In this document: positions 28,101 through 39,300 of the stretch, piece after piece
How positions within the stretch are numbered: position 1 is the first letter of the stretch
Layout of the letters: every line of letters starts with the position of its first letter
Origin: Sinohyriopsis cumingii
Taxonomy: Eukaryota; Mollusca; Bivalvia; Unionida; Unionidae
DNA length: 64,000 bases
Direction of reading: 5' to 3'
Assembly (NCBI GenBank): GCA_028554795.2
Contig: CM068825.1
Span: 93,544,451-93,608,450, forward strand
Position numbers and translations under genes: made by a program
Notes under the pieces: model-generated
Seen by the model: the letters and a program-made list of their open reading frames with translations, nothing else
What the model was told of the DNA's origin: nothing
Database searches by the model: none

Positions 28101-31100
28101 GAGTTAATATCAATGTTTCATAACATTATGAGCCATGTATTTTCTCCCTCTGATGGAGAAACCCTGCCATTTTTCACATGTATGAATTAATCCAACGCTG
28201 ATTGGCACCATCCTTGGGTTAACCAATTTCAGTCAAATGCTAGAACACAAGATTTAATGACATTACCATTGTAAACATAAGAAGCCAACACCACACTATG
28301 TGAAATTGTCTTAAGCCCAATTTTGCCCTTCAAAGTATTCATGTGCACAAGCTGATCACCAATATTCATCTGAGACTTATTTTTATCTAATGCACACTAT
28401 TTTCTTCTCAGATCAGCTTAAAAAGTAGGCTTGCCTCTCTTCATTCCTTTTCTAATCCATCTGTTTGACACATGAATATGCTGCTGTTATTAGATGAGTT
28501 GCTTACTTAATTTGTGATATCACTACTTTTGGAGCACTCCCAAAAGAGAATGGAATAACGAGTAACTACAGGAACTGAATTTAGGGGTGGCAACTGTTAA
28601 TTCTAAAATGAATATTTCAACATCGTTTAAACCTAACATGTTGATTATGTCAAAGAATGGTTTGTGTCAGATAGCTTTTTTTAACAAATTATTTCCATAA
28701 AAGGGGTGGTCTTGGAGTGAAAAAGGGGCAGGTTTTATGTGGAAGAGATTTGACAAGGTATGAAACTTGTCAGAACTGTGTTCCACACCCCTGCTATGTT
28801 CCAACATTTGTATCAAAATGTACAGTAAGGCATGACGCACATCGATTAGTTTGTCAAACATTATGTTTAACAATGTTGCTGAATAACTACTGTTGACTTT
28901 GTCTACAAAGTTTAATTATCATACGATATGAAATTTCCATTAAACCTACGCCTAATATTTTGCTATATTATATTGTACTGTACTGACCATGAGCACAGGA
29001 GTCTGACGTTTTATCAATAAAGTACGACGAATTCTCTGACAACATGAAATCACCGTAATCATCTATCTATCTATAAATACGTTGACACAGTCACACTTGA
29101 CTATTAAGCAACGGGTGGTACATGGTCAAAGATAAAGTAAAGATGGAAGTGATAGGAGAGTCAGAAGAGTAATGATAGGAAAGGCAGAAATAAGTAAAAG
29201 TGTGTCAGTATACGTTTTCGTCCCTTCATACTCAGACCAATCCAGCTACCGTAGCGGCAATGAGATATGGAACCTCAACCGGCATAGCCCTGAGAATCAC
29301 TAGGTCTTACCTGTAGCTGACTAGTTCATTAGAATGTGATTTTGGAAAGCTCCTGCTTGTGAGATACCAAGTCAGGAACTTCTGCAATTATTGATGGTAA
29401 TTTGTTCCAAGTCCCTATTGTACATGGGAAGAAGCTGAACTTGAAACAATTTGTCGATGCTGACTTTAATTGGAACTTTTTCCTGTGGTTTGCCCTAGTT
29501 TGGCTATATACCAGGGTCAGGTATTTGTCTGCTGATATGTCCACTAGGTTGTTTGCAATCTTGTACATCATGGTTAGCTGGGCCTTGGTTCGCCTGGATT
29601 CGAGTGATTCCCACTGGAGATGGTTGAGCATTGCACTGACACTGCTAGTGTTACGATATTTATTTGTGGTAAACCTAGCCGTTCTCCTCTGAACCATCTC
29701 TATCTTATTTGTTAGATCTTTACTATGTGGGTTCCACACAGTCGAGCTATACTCAAGACCTGGTCGAACCAGGATGAAATATGCCGCACTTTTTACTTCT
29801 TCATTGTTGATTTGGAGGTTGCGGTGCAGGAAACCAAGGTTACTGTTCCCTTTTTTCACTATCTTGTCTATGTGCCTTTTCCAAGAGAGGTCTCTAGACA
29901 ATTTCACCCTGAGATATTTTGTTGCCTGCTCATTGGTTAACTTGTGCCCCTTAAGAGTATATTCGGACAAGATTGGTGACTCTTTCCTGTAAACTCTTAG
30001 GATGCTGCATTTTTCTGGATGGAACGACATACCCCAAGTTCCTTCCCAGAGTGCCAGTTGGTTCAGGTCTTCTTGAAGGATCTCACAGTCCTTGGAGACA
30101 TTTATTTCCCGGTAGACTATACAGTCATCTGCAAAAAGTCTTGTGTTGGATCTGACGCTTGCAGGTAGATCATTGATGAACACCAGGAAGAGTATGGGAC
30201 CCAAAACACTCCCCTGAGGTACCCCACTTACAACTGGTGCTGGGTCTGATGTTGCTCCATCTACTATAACTCTCTGCGATCTGTCTGATAGGAAATCTCT
30301 GATCCATTTCTGTGTGTTACCCCTGATGCCATAGTGGTCCAACTTACTGAGGAGTCTTTCATGGGGGACACGATCGAAAGCCTTACTGAAGTCAAGGATT
30401 GCAAGGTCATACTGCTTCCCTCTGTCTAAGGATTTGGCGAGCTCATCCACTAGGGTTATGAGCTGTTTTTCACAGCTTCATCTGGCATGCAAACCATGCT
30501 GGCAGTCTGTTAGAATGTTGTAGCGATCTAGATGTTGCATCATGTTGCTGACTATGATGTGTTCAAGCATTTTGCAGCAGATACTTGTAAGGGAGACCGG
30601 TCTATAATTGCTGGCCTTGAATCTTTCTCCATTTTTGAAGATAGCTGTAATGTTTGCTGTTTTCCCGACATCAGGGACATGACCTGTTGAGAGGCACTTC
30701 TAGTAAATATAACTCAGGTATGGTGCACACTCTTCTGCTAGATCTTTCAGGATCCTTGCTGGAATCATGTCTGGTCCTGTAGCTTTCTGTGGGTTAATTT
30801 TCCGCAACAAGCTGTATACACCTTCTACAGTAACTTGGATGTCAGGCATGGGTGGGTAACGATCTCCATGTAGGCTTGGTAGATCACTCTTATCCTCTTG
30901 TGCGAAGACTGACTGGTATTGACGATTCAGTATGTTAGCCTTGTCGGATGCCTCTGAATGTAGTTTCCCGTGTTCCTTGAGTGGTGCCACACCACAGCTG
31001 TCTCTACGTAAGGACTTAATGTAGTTCCAAAATCTCTTCTGCTTGTTTGGTTGTTGTTCTTGATGTGGGTTACCGACTTCTATCAAGTTTTCAATATATC

Positions 31101-33159
31101 TCCAGTAAGCCTGCCGTTCTAAGCGTTGTGATCTTGCTTTTGCTTCTTTGTACAGTTTCCGATCTCTTGTTTTTCCTGTTGTTTTCTGTCTTGCAAACAA
31201 TTTGTTCCATCTTCTGTGTTGGGCTCTAATGGATTTGTCTACCCAAGGTTTGTTTGTTTTGTTTCCAGATAAGGTCTTAGATGGTATAAATTTATCCATT
31301 AACCGTTTGATGTTCTCCTCAAACATTTTCCATGTGTCATTTGCAGAAAGGTTATCTGTTTCACGTTAGAACGATTCTTGTAATGACTTAAATTCTTCAA
31401 GTAACTGGCCATAGTCTGCATTCCTGTATTGGAAGACTTTACGAGCTGCTTTCTTCACTTTCATTTGTCGTAGGCTGGACTCTATGTAAACTGCTTCATG
31501 GTCAGCAATTCCTGGTATGACATCACACTTGTTGATTAGTGTTTTGTTGTTTGTGAAGAACAGGTCAAGCAGATTTGAAGTAAATTCAGTTATACGTGTT
31601 GCTGCATCTACAACCTGTTCCAGGAATGAGTCCTTTATGATATTATGTAGATGTTGGCATTGGGCATTGTTTGTGGCTTGTGGTAGTGGACACTCATTCT
31701 CCCAGTCAATATCTGCCAGGCTGAAGTCTCCTCCTAGCCATACATGCGTACCTCATGGGATTCTCATAAGACATGAGTGAAGCTGATCTAAGTAGTTTGG
31801 TTCGGTTAAGGATGGAGGTTTGTAGAAGGCACCAACGTATAGGTCTGATGCCCCTTTAACCTTAATTTTGGCCCAAACTAACTCAAAGTTATTATCTGCC
31901 TTAAGTTCTTCTGGCTCGCAGCTGGAATACTGGTCTGATACTAGGACAAATACACCACCCCCATGGGATCCCTCTGCACAATCTTTGCGATAGAACCTGA
32001 AATTTGCTGGGAATACTTCAGATGAATTTATGCTGCTGTCTAGCCACGATTCCGTACCAATAACAGTGGTGGCTTTGGTAGAGGAGATCATATTGCTTAG
32101 CAGTCCCTTCTTTCCAGGCCCCTTTATAGATTGACAATTAATTACTAGGATTCTGATGGGTAAGTCAGTTCTAATTCCAGTGGGACCATGTGTTATAGAG
32201 GTGCTTCTCTGCTTGTGTGGAGATGAAGTAGCAGTTGGGTTGTTAAAACTTATCTCACTGTCTGCTTGGGTACTGTCACTAAGGCATTGGTAACTATTAC
32301 TGGTATCGAAGATAAAAGCGTCCAATATTCTAGTGGAGAAGTTTGGCAAACCACACTGAGTACAATCCCAGTTTACATTGTGGAGGGTTTTGAAAATGGC
32401 ATCTGGCATACCCATACACTCTTGATGATACCATACTTCGCACGAGTCACAGCACACACAAGGTGTCGTCCATTTACAGGCTTTGTTGCAGACCCTGCAA
32501 GGAAACTTGATGGTTCTTGGACCCGGGTTTGGTTCTGGTGCATATGATTCAGCTAACAAAAGGCTACATAGATAGAGGAGAACGAGTTTGTTCCTACATA
32601 TTGGTCCTTTTGCATTCGACATTGTTATTTTTAGAGTGGTAATGAGGTGAGTGGAGAGCGATAATTTCTGACGATCCCGAATCAGTACTGGTTGTGTATT
32701 ATTATTGTCCTCTGCCTGGAACGTCAGGGTTAATATTTTGTGCATGATGAGGGTAAAGGTGATGAAAGATAAGCTAATGGGGTGTATCATCAGTACTATA
32801 AATTAACACAAACAGTGCATGCGTGACCCAACCCTCCGCTCGATTCGACAATTTCTCACTTTTATTAAATTAGTACCGATACGATAAGGTGATTTCATGT
32901 TGTCAGAGATTTCGTCGTACTTTATTGATAAAACGTCAGACTCCTGTAGTATGACTATGAGATATGATAGCCAGTCAGTGATAAATAGTTGACAAAACGA
33001 TCCATGTAGATCACGCATATACATTTTGGTACGGAGGCTTAAGAAAATTATAAATAGGAATGCGATAATTTTTCTGACTTGTTCATCTTTTTGTGCACTT
33101 CTCTGAAGATGGCCCACAATTTCCATATGAAGTAGCTCAAACAGAATTTCGTCTGCCAT
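13216..33159 (-). CDS. TRAPPC6B: Trafficking protein particle complex subunit 6 (TRAPPC6B type), 6 exons
   Basis: Exons in transcript order: 33159-33079, 23240-23179, 22590-22473, 20604-20521, 17086-16993, 13247-13216. They total 471 nt, 156 aa plus TAA, close to the roughly 158 aa of vertebrate TRAPPC6B. The protein starts [15 protein letters not shown] and continues with [74 protein letters not shown] and [20 protein letters not shown]. These match the Bet3-superfamily TRAPPC6 fold along its whole length. The product is a core TRAPP subunit, known to pair with TRAPPC3 in tethering/GEF complexes for Rab1-family GTPases in ER-Golgi traffic. Splice sites are GT-AG, but the intron 1 donor (CAA|gtcaga) is weak. 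Intron 1 is 9.8 kb and filled with repeats. The gene is divergent from PNN and convergent with the unidentified plus-strand gene. Confidence 0.95.
13490..13810 (+). mobile_element. tRNA-derived SINE family 2
   Basis: The head ggtggcctaagtgtccacct with B-box-like ggtttcaaacccc is followed by a body (accaaagacttataaaaatg ... gcagacatcttagtgatagg) and a tail ending in (CA)n. It aligns with 57124-57410. Confidence 0.85.
14385..15425 (+). repeat. Satellite family B, about 150-bp monomer, about six units
   Basis: Units recur near 14712, 14869, 15010, 15158 and 15309, with gggacataact, gaaatgctgg, aaactcat and ccaaattttgttgaaat-type blocks in order. The array is broken at 14586-14647 by an AT run. 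It lies in TRAPPC6B intron 5. Confidence 0.8.
14586..14647. repeat. (AT)n microsatellite
   Basis: An uninterrupted AT run inside satellite array B. Confidence 0.97.
15726..16173. mobile_element. MITE-like element with imperfect inverted ends
   Basis: The left end gggctgtccatttagtatgt is the imperfect inverse of the right end, which reads gggccatccatttagtgcgt on the minus strand. G-rich subterminal blocks occur on both sides, and TATG directly flanks both ends. It has no coding capacity. Confidence 0.7.
18141..19579 (-). mobile_element. Decayed hAT-like transposon
   Basis: The ends CATACATGTCAACC and, inverted, CATACATGCCAACC define 1.44 kb. On the minus strand 18602-18291 encodes [15 protein letters not shown] and [14 protein letters not shown], matching the C-terminal dimerisation region of hAT transposases. 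The catalytic part is lost. It lies in TRAPPC6B intron 4. Confidence 0.7.
19317..19450. repeat. Internal tandem repeat of the hAT-like element, four units of about 37 bp
   Basis: ggcatcaaaaggcacttgca-type units, each ended by gtagag, recur four times with small differences. Confidence 0.85.
19881..20008 (-). mobile_element. tRNA-derived SINE family 3 fragment
   Basis: On the minus strand a tRNA-like head (gacttagtgattgaggcatt, B-box-like gggattgattcc) leads to tgtctttgggcaaggtactt, a module common in animal SINE bodies. The copy lies in TRAPPC6B intron 4. Confidence 0.55.
20605..22472. other. TRAPPC6B intron 3, mostly unique sequence
   Basis: It contains a relative of the dispersed repeat near 11200 (about 20706-20870) and a poly-C run. 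Otherwise nothing is recognisable. Confidence 0.5.
21699..21717 (+). repeat. Poly-C run of 19
   Basis: An uninterrupted homopolymer of C. Its length is prone to sequencing error. Confidence 0.95.
24024..24104 (-). CDS. Possible cassette exon in TRAPPC6B intron 1
   Basis: This 81-nt block on the minus strand is preceded by an AG (tattag) and followed by gtaaat. It is open for 27 codons and includes [20 protein letters not shown]. It is phase 0 on both sides, as are the flanking exons 1 and 2 of TRAPPC6B, so it could be included without shifting the frame. It has no counterpart I know in TRAPPC6 proteins, so it may be chance. Confidence 0.25.
24830..25000 (+). repeat. Satellite family C, isolated unit
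   Basis: The sequence ctcataatcaaagtcatcca through caggcaatcagatgcacagt aligns with units of the array at 25790-26380. Confidence 0.55.
25031..25122. repeat. (TA)n microsatellite, 92 bp
   Basis: The longest of three AT runs in the window, in TRAPPC6B intron 1. Confidence 0.97.
25596..25772. mobile_element. 177-bp pogo-like MITE with TA duplication
   Basis: The ends CAGTAAAACATATCTTGAAA and, inverted, CAGTAGAACCTGTCTTGAAA agree at about 23 of 26 positions. They are flanked by TA on both sides (25594-25595 and 25773-25774). Internal gtcttgagagacc blocks repeat the end motif. It is non-coding. Confidence 0.85.
25790..26380 (+). repeat. Satellite family C, about 155-bp monomer, about four units
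   Basis: catggatctcgctcattatc, gatcttaatgatatgagtat, cagcctccagagtggtaaca and caatcagatgcaagatcacc recur in this order. Units are diverged and partly deleted. The array lies in TRAPPC6B intron 1. Confidence 0.8.
26381..28994. other. Intronic sequence without recognised feature
   Basis: This part of TRAPPC6B intron 1 is AT-rich with short open frames that look random. I see no tandem repeat, inverted repeat or exon that I can support. Confidence 0.5.
28995..29054 (+). repeat. Left 60-bp inverted repeat around the LINE
   Basis: It starts ACAGGAGTCTGACGTTTTAT and ends CATGAAATCACC. It matches the reverse complement of 32888-32947 at 59 of 60 positions. The same sequence, more diverged, forms the left end of the short element at 6206. 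Confidence 0.9.
29055..32887 (-). mobile_element. Near-complete CR1/L2-like LINE insertion
   Basis: The element includes the broken ORF (29329-32790), about 100 bp of 5' leader and about 270 bp of 3' untranslated sequence. Its 3' end carries a short (GATA)n-like run near 29061-29077, as in other CR1/L2-type LINEs that end in microsatellite rather than poly(A). It starts and ends at the inner edges of two 60-bp inverted repeats. Confidence 0.85.
29329..32790 (-). pseudogene. Decayed LINE polyprotein ORF: PHD finger, endonuclease, reverse transcriptase
   Basis: One minus-strand frame of 1154 codons runs through the whole span. It is interrupted by four nonsense codons (TGA 31755-31753, TAA 31368-31366, TAG 30702-30700, TGA 30480-30478) and by no frameshift. 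In order it has a PHD-type finger ([29 protein letters not shown]), an apurinic-like endonuclease ([37 protein letters not shown]) and a reverse transcriptase ([43 protein letters not shown], the catalytic LFADDC). A thumb region and a C-terminal domain follow. Architecture fits the CR1/L2/Jockey branch of non-LTR retrotransposons. It would have served target-primed reverse transcription in the nucleus and cannot be translated whole now. It lies in sense orientation in TRAPPC6B intron 1. Confidence 0.93.
32888..32947 (-). repeat. Right 60-bp inverted repeat around the LINE
   Basis: Reverse complement of the repeat at 28995-29054, with one mismatch in 60. It lies about 130 bp inside TRAPPC6B intron 1, close to exon 1. 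Confidence 0.9.
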
Positions 33160-33372
33160 TTTGCAAATCGCCAACGACCCTGAAAATCTCTTTGAAATAA
33201 GCACTTTACCATATCCACCCAAATCTAGGTAAAATACTGTCAAAGATAATTTGAATTTCTCATGATAAAATAATATAAGGCATAGCCCAATTATGAAGAG
33301 TTCTCACAATAGTACTACAATTATTTATTTATTGATATAAGCGACTCCAGTTTGCATATTGATAGCTACAAA
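33160..33372. promoter_or_regulatory. Shared bidirectional promoter interval between TRAPPC6B and PNN
   Basis: Only 213 bp separate the two start codons, so both 5' UTRs and both core promoters must overlap here or lie inside it. It is AT-rich and not a CpG island. A CCAAT-type motif (gcccaatt) lies near 33283 and a TATA-like ataatataagg near 33268. Neither has been shown to be used. That both genes are transcribed from this interval is inference. Confidence 0.7.
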
Positions 33373-36300
33373 ATGGCTGACGCCGTGCGTGGCTTCTCGG
33401 CTTTAGAGCAAGAGTTACAGAAAACCAGAGAAAGTTTAAAAGATGTAGATGAAAATATTAAGAAATTAATAGGAAGAGATCCAGCAGAGCAAAGGTTAAT
33501 AACCTGATAAATATATATGTCTCGCATACAGTGTTCACGAATAGCTTCAAACGTACACGTTTTCTCATACCACAACACGGCTACAGGAGATTATTTTGCG
33601 AATATTTAACAATATCGCAAAAGGACACTATTTCCAGGGCACTGGGTAGATGATTAGTTCATTCTTAAACTGGATTCATGTATTTTTATGAAATAAATGC
33701 CATCAGAATGTTTAGTTTAATAGTCTTGCAACGTACGAAGCCACACCTCATGTTTTTTGGTGTATTTTTTTTAGCTCGTCGTCATGCTGTCTAAATAACT
33801 GCGCTTTATAGCATGTTCCGAGGTCGACTAACACCGGAACGAGAAGTCAGTTTTCTACAGCACCTTTGTTTAGACAGTAAGACGTGACCCAAACCACAGG
33901 GGCTCGTATCGTTGCTTACAATTGACATGTAATGCATATACTATATAATAATTACAAGAGAGGAACTTGTCTCCTTGCTCGCGCGACCTTTTTAAGAATA
34001 AACTTCAAGCTAAGCTTTGCATAGATTAATAAATTTGGTACCGATATTTAGCACAGGCATTCAACTGTGTATCCCTATCTTAAGTTCGACTTAATATCAT
34101 ACCTTTAAGGGATGCCAAATCATTTTCCCATGCTGTTGCTAGACATAGCTGTGATTGCACCCACTTAATATGCAAGTGAGATCCCGCTGAGTGAAATACT
34201 GTCCTGTCATTGGTTAAAAGAAAATGACGTCCTGTATTTATTTATAACCTATTTTCAGTTGGCCAATGAGAAGGTAGTATTCCATTCAGCGTGTTCTTGC
34301 ATATTAGGCAGGCACGATCAGGGCCTTATTGAGGGGTAGCATGGGAAAATGATTTGGCATTCCTTAAAGGTAGATATTAAGTCAAACTTTAGGTAGGGAT
34401 ACACAGTTGATTGCAGAATCTCAGTTGGTAGAGTGTCAGATCCAAGTTTTGCAGATTAATACCCAACCAGGCCAAACTAGGTTTATTTTTAGAAAAGGCG
34501 CTTGGATCCCATTTCATCAGCATGTTAATATCCAGTCTTACTAAACACTGCTAAGCCTGACAGAGTCATGCAGAGTGAAATTAGAAAAGTGTATTTATAT
34601 TGTAAATGTTATTGATGAATAAATTAACCAAACAGAAAGGGGGCCCCAAGTGGTCTAAAGCGCTCTCCATTACGGACCACTGCCATCTCATTTCTGTCTG
34701 CGTGGGTTCGAGTCTCGGATTTGGCCAATGTGGATATGTGAGAAAGCTTGCCAGTAGCTTCTTGAGGGTCAGTGGTTCTTTCCGGGGATTTCCTGTGTTC
34801 TTCCTCCGCTATTAATACTGTCTGCCATGCATAGCCTATCATGTGCTGAAAAATGGCGTTAAACCCTACAACAACAAAAAACAACCAAACAGAAAGACCA
34901 GTTTTCAATATAATTATGTCAAATTAAATGACCAAAAATTTCAAATTCGAACAATGATAAAGTAATTAAGTCGGACAAAATCGTATTTGAAATGTTTGTT
35001 ATTATTTTATAACATGTTATATTGAATGATTATCAAATGAAAATGCTATTTTTCAATATATGTCCTAATGATTTATCATTTTTTTGTTGACAAATAGGGT
35101 AATGTTTGTTTTGTAATTAGTTCAGTAAAGTCAAGTGTTACTTTTTTGTCATCTTACCCAGCCAGTTTTTCTTCTTCAGACCTGGACCTCAGAGGAGGGC
35201 TGCAGAACCTAGGGGTAGAGAGCGAATCTTCAATACTGCCAGGTAAATAAAAATGTACTTGCAGCTATAAAATACATGTACACTTGTGGTACACTCAGAT
35301 TCCTTTTTTTGTATCTAATGTGCAGATATCTTGTATAATGCCATAGATAAAAAATTAAGCTGGTTTTAAAAAAATACAACTGACCAGAAAGTTTTACAGA
35401 AATGGTTTTATGGCTCATAGGTTTTTGTATCATTTGCTGATTATTTCTATTATTTTTAAGTTTGTTTAGCTATTTTGCAGGTGTATGTTCCTTTGTTTAT
35501 AGTACCTCTGTTGCAGTTGACTTTATTTAGGACCTCTTAATTTCATTAGCTTTGTTCAAATGAATGACAGATTGCTTATAAATATCATGCAGATCTGTGC
35601 TGAAGACATTGTAGTGATATGACTCGAAAATTGTTAAAGCTACATTATAAATCTAAATCACACACACGCAGATCTATATATGTAATGTTATTTCATACTT
35701 ATTAAAATGTACTAATCGTAGACATCTAAATCGCAGATTGAATAATATACTGAGTTCCAGGTGTGTGTAACTTTAATTTGCTTTTCTGCTGATAGGAGGG
35801 GGACATTGGAAGAGGATGGACCACAAGCCAGGAGACGGGGAGCCATTGGAGACCCTTTCTCCAGGTACAAGAAATTTTTGTTTATTATGACTGGCAGACT
35901 CCTTGGATACCTGTACTTAAGTCAGCAATCTCAGTATATGTTCTTATTATGTTTTTCATCATGGGTAGTATTTTTGCACAGTAAATATAATGCATCCCCA
36001 CATCAAGATGTGGGAAGCCTGTTGCAAATCATCTTTTCTCTCTCCATCTGTTCACACTTCTTGCAACCATTCTTGCTCTGAAAACCTTTGACTTGATTCA
36101 GTGCCATCTGGCAGGCAAACTGTCTTTTATGTAAACATATGCAGTTCATTAACTATTTTTGTTACTGGGACTGAAATTGTTCTTACTGTTCCATAGATCT
36201 GAGACCTTTTTAATACAGTTTAGGTTTGATCCAGGTGTATAAATGATTTCACATTATGTATGTAAAACAATATATATGGTTTGTATAACCTTGAAATATA

Positions 36301-39300
36301 TCCTTGAATTTCAGCAGTTGCTTTGAAAACTCCATGGAGTTCAAGAAAAGTTGGCTTTATCCTTGACAACTTCTTACATTTGATGAAAAACTAATTAAAT
36401 TTATTGTGTTGAATCCAAAAAACAATAAACTGAATAAAATATACCATTTCTAAATTAAGAATTGTTATTTATGTATTGTCCAGAAATCATAAATAAGCAA
36501 ACTGGGATAAAATAGGATGAATCCAAAGATACATGGCAAAGGTAGCTACCAAATTTTTTAGCACCCCTTCACTGCTTTGGCATAGTGGTATGTTTTTCTT
36601 CTACCTTCTTACCTTATTTGTACAGTGATAAACAATGTAGCATTTGGAGAAAGTTCAGTTTCCATCAGACAAAAATGTTCCTTGAAAACTTGTAAGTCCT
36701 TGAAAATAGACTCCATAGCTGTATGAATCATATATTATGTAGTATACTTGGTAAATGCATTTTTTATATTTATTAATATAAACTTTTTTGTTGCTTATCC
36801 ATAGACTGCCAACCCTCACAAATTTGGTGTGAATTTCACGACATTTTCAGCAATTCACAGATTGTCGCCACAAGTCAAAAATTCATGAATTCTCCAATTC
36901 TCAATTATTTTAAATCCTTAATAAAATAACCGATTTCCCGTTAAGCGCTAGTTGTGATATTGGCAGTTGCCAAAACGGTCTGGTACTGCTGGTTGCAATA
37001 TTAGTAGAACTACAGCCAATTAGTACAGTTGGCCTGGTAGCAAGCATTTTAGCCTATCTTAATCTATATGTATAAGAGTAGTTTTACAAATGCTTTTGAG
37101 AGAAACTAGGGCCTAACTGGAATTTTGCTCCGCGCATGCGTCACCAACACTGATTTGAGTTGCTGTTCAGCATCGCATATAAGATCTTGAAAATGTGTTT
37201 TAGTTTTATATTGCGATCTTGATATAGTGTAGTGTTGACAGTCAGAGTGGATGGAGTTATTGTCGTATTTTTCACTAACTCGTGTCCAAATTCACTACTT
37301 TTTATCCCTATTTTCACTAATTGCGAGCCTGGAAGGTTTGCAGCTATGCTTATCTAAGTTTACAGCTGCACTGTATAGTTCATCATAGTTATTTATATTG
37401 TGATTCAGATCGAGTCTACTAGACTGTTTAGTTTGAATAGCCATTGGCTTATGGGTAGAAATTTTGGGGTCTCCAGACTTACAGCTTACGGCATTTTCAG
37501 CCTTTACTTTAACTCTGTTTTGGACAGAGGAACAAGACATTTTTTAAAATCAGTTATAAGTTTAAAATAGCATTTTCATATATTCAGCATATCTCTATAA
37601 CTATTCAGTATATTTTGATGCAGTATGGTGTAAACATTGTCGGATAGACATACAGATGCCGTGTATAAATTTCCTCTCTTTGACTTCATTTATGACAGAA
37701 TTATAGACATTGGTTAATTTTGTATATTCATTGATGAGATTTGTTTGTGACCAATATAGATCAAGAACCTTGAGACTTATTCAGATGCAACTTTATGTAA
37801 ACAAACACTTGCCATTTGAAGTTTCTTTTTGGCAACTGTTAGGTTATATTTCCAGAAATGTGTTATGATGTTATCTTTAAGTCTGTTTTTACCAGTTTTG
37901 TTTCTGCATAATAACTTAAGTTATCCACCATCTACACTTAACAAATTTCATGGATGGTTAGAACTAGGGGTAAGAAAATACTCTATCAACTTTGTTGATG
38001 ACTTGCATTTGGTGTAAGGAAGAAGTCTGTCAGATTTGGGAAATGGTCAAGGGTCATTGTCACTAACGGAGAGAAGAAAAATGATTTTTGCATAATACAT
38101 TTAGTTCTGGACTACATACATTAACCAAAGTTTGTAGATGGTCTGCACTTAAGGTATAGAAGAGGCATATTTATTTTGGTGTCAAAGGTCAAGGTCATTG
38201 TATATCACAGAAAAATGGATTTTGCAGCATCAATTTTGTTCTAGAGTAAGTTCCTTTACCAAATTTTTGACTTGCACTTACGCTAACTAAGAAACCTATG
38301 GATTCTGGGTCAGAAAAGTCAAAGGTCACAGTCATCATGTCTTATAAGAAAAAAATGGTCTTTTTTTTTGCAGTTCAAGATGCCATACCTGAACCAAAAT
38401 TCAAGGTCATTGAGATACTTTGGTCAGTAATCACAATAGTCAATCCTACTGTGGTCGTAATGTGATACCCTTTACTTCAGAATCTTGCAGAATTCATATT
38501 CCTGGCATTTTGTTCAAGAACAGTTTTCACATTTCATCAGACATTTTACGGAAATGATGGGCATACATGACATTCTCAATTATACATGAAAATTCTCAGA
38601 AGAGTGAATTAGGGTCTACATTTCTAACTTTTATGGAATGTTCTTTGCAGGCTTGGTTCTCGTCTTGGACCCAGACCCACAAGAGGCGAGGGAAGAAGAG
38701 GAGCAGATAGTGGGGAGGATGAAGACCTCGAAGAAAAAGTGAGTTTTAGCAATAATATTGTCGGGTATACTGTCTGTTTAATTGTTTGGAATAATTTTGA
38801 TTAAAGAACACATTCAGTTTTGTGCAAATATTCCTTATTTCATTTGTACCTTTGCCTTGCAGTATTAATTTTTTTTCAAAATGTGATAAGTCGGTGCATA
38901 AAGGTATGGAATTCTTAAGATAGTTTTATGTAAATGAGCAGGCGATGAAACTGGTCTTCAAAATTCTCAGTAGGTTGAAGATTTGCTTATTGTATTAATA
39001 TGTTAAGATCATGATCATGTTTTTGGACGGGTTCCAGAGCAGTTTTTGGCATATGAATTGATGTTGGCTGTCAGTAAGTTCATCTGTCTTGACTACATCC
39101 ATATGGCATCAATACTGAGGTTAGGATTTATATTTATGTCATTTTATCAGATACTGTTGTTTGTAGAATCTCACAAGTTGGTGCTTGAATGCATCAGTGA
39201 TGCAAGTATTCTGGAATTTGATGAATTTCTGACTTTTAGACATCATCGCCCAGGTTTCCTGAATTTTCCAGTTCATTCTGTATTCTGGATTAATTCATTT

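Noticed and set aside
32803..33243. 146-codon minus-strand frame as an independent gene
   Set aside because: Its middle part is TRAPPC6B exon 1. The rest reads through the intron and one inverted repeat.
34640..34715. SINE head as a functional tRNA gene
   Set aside because: It is joined to a SINE body with target-site duplications, and the acceptor arms do not pair.
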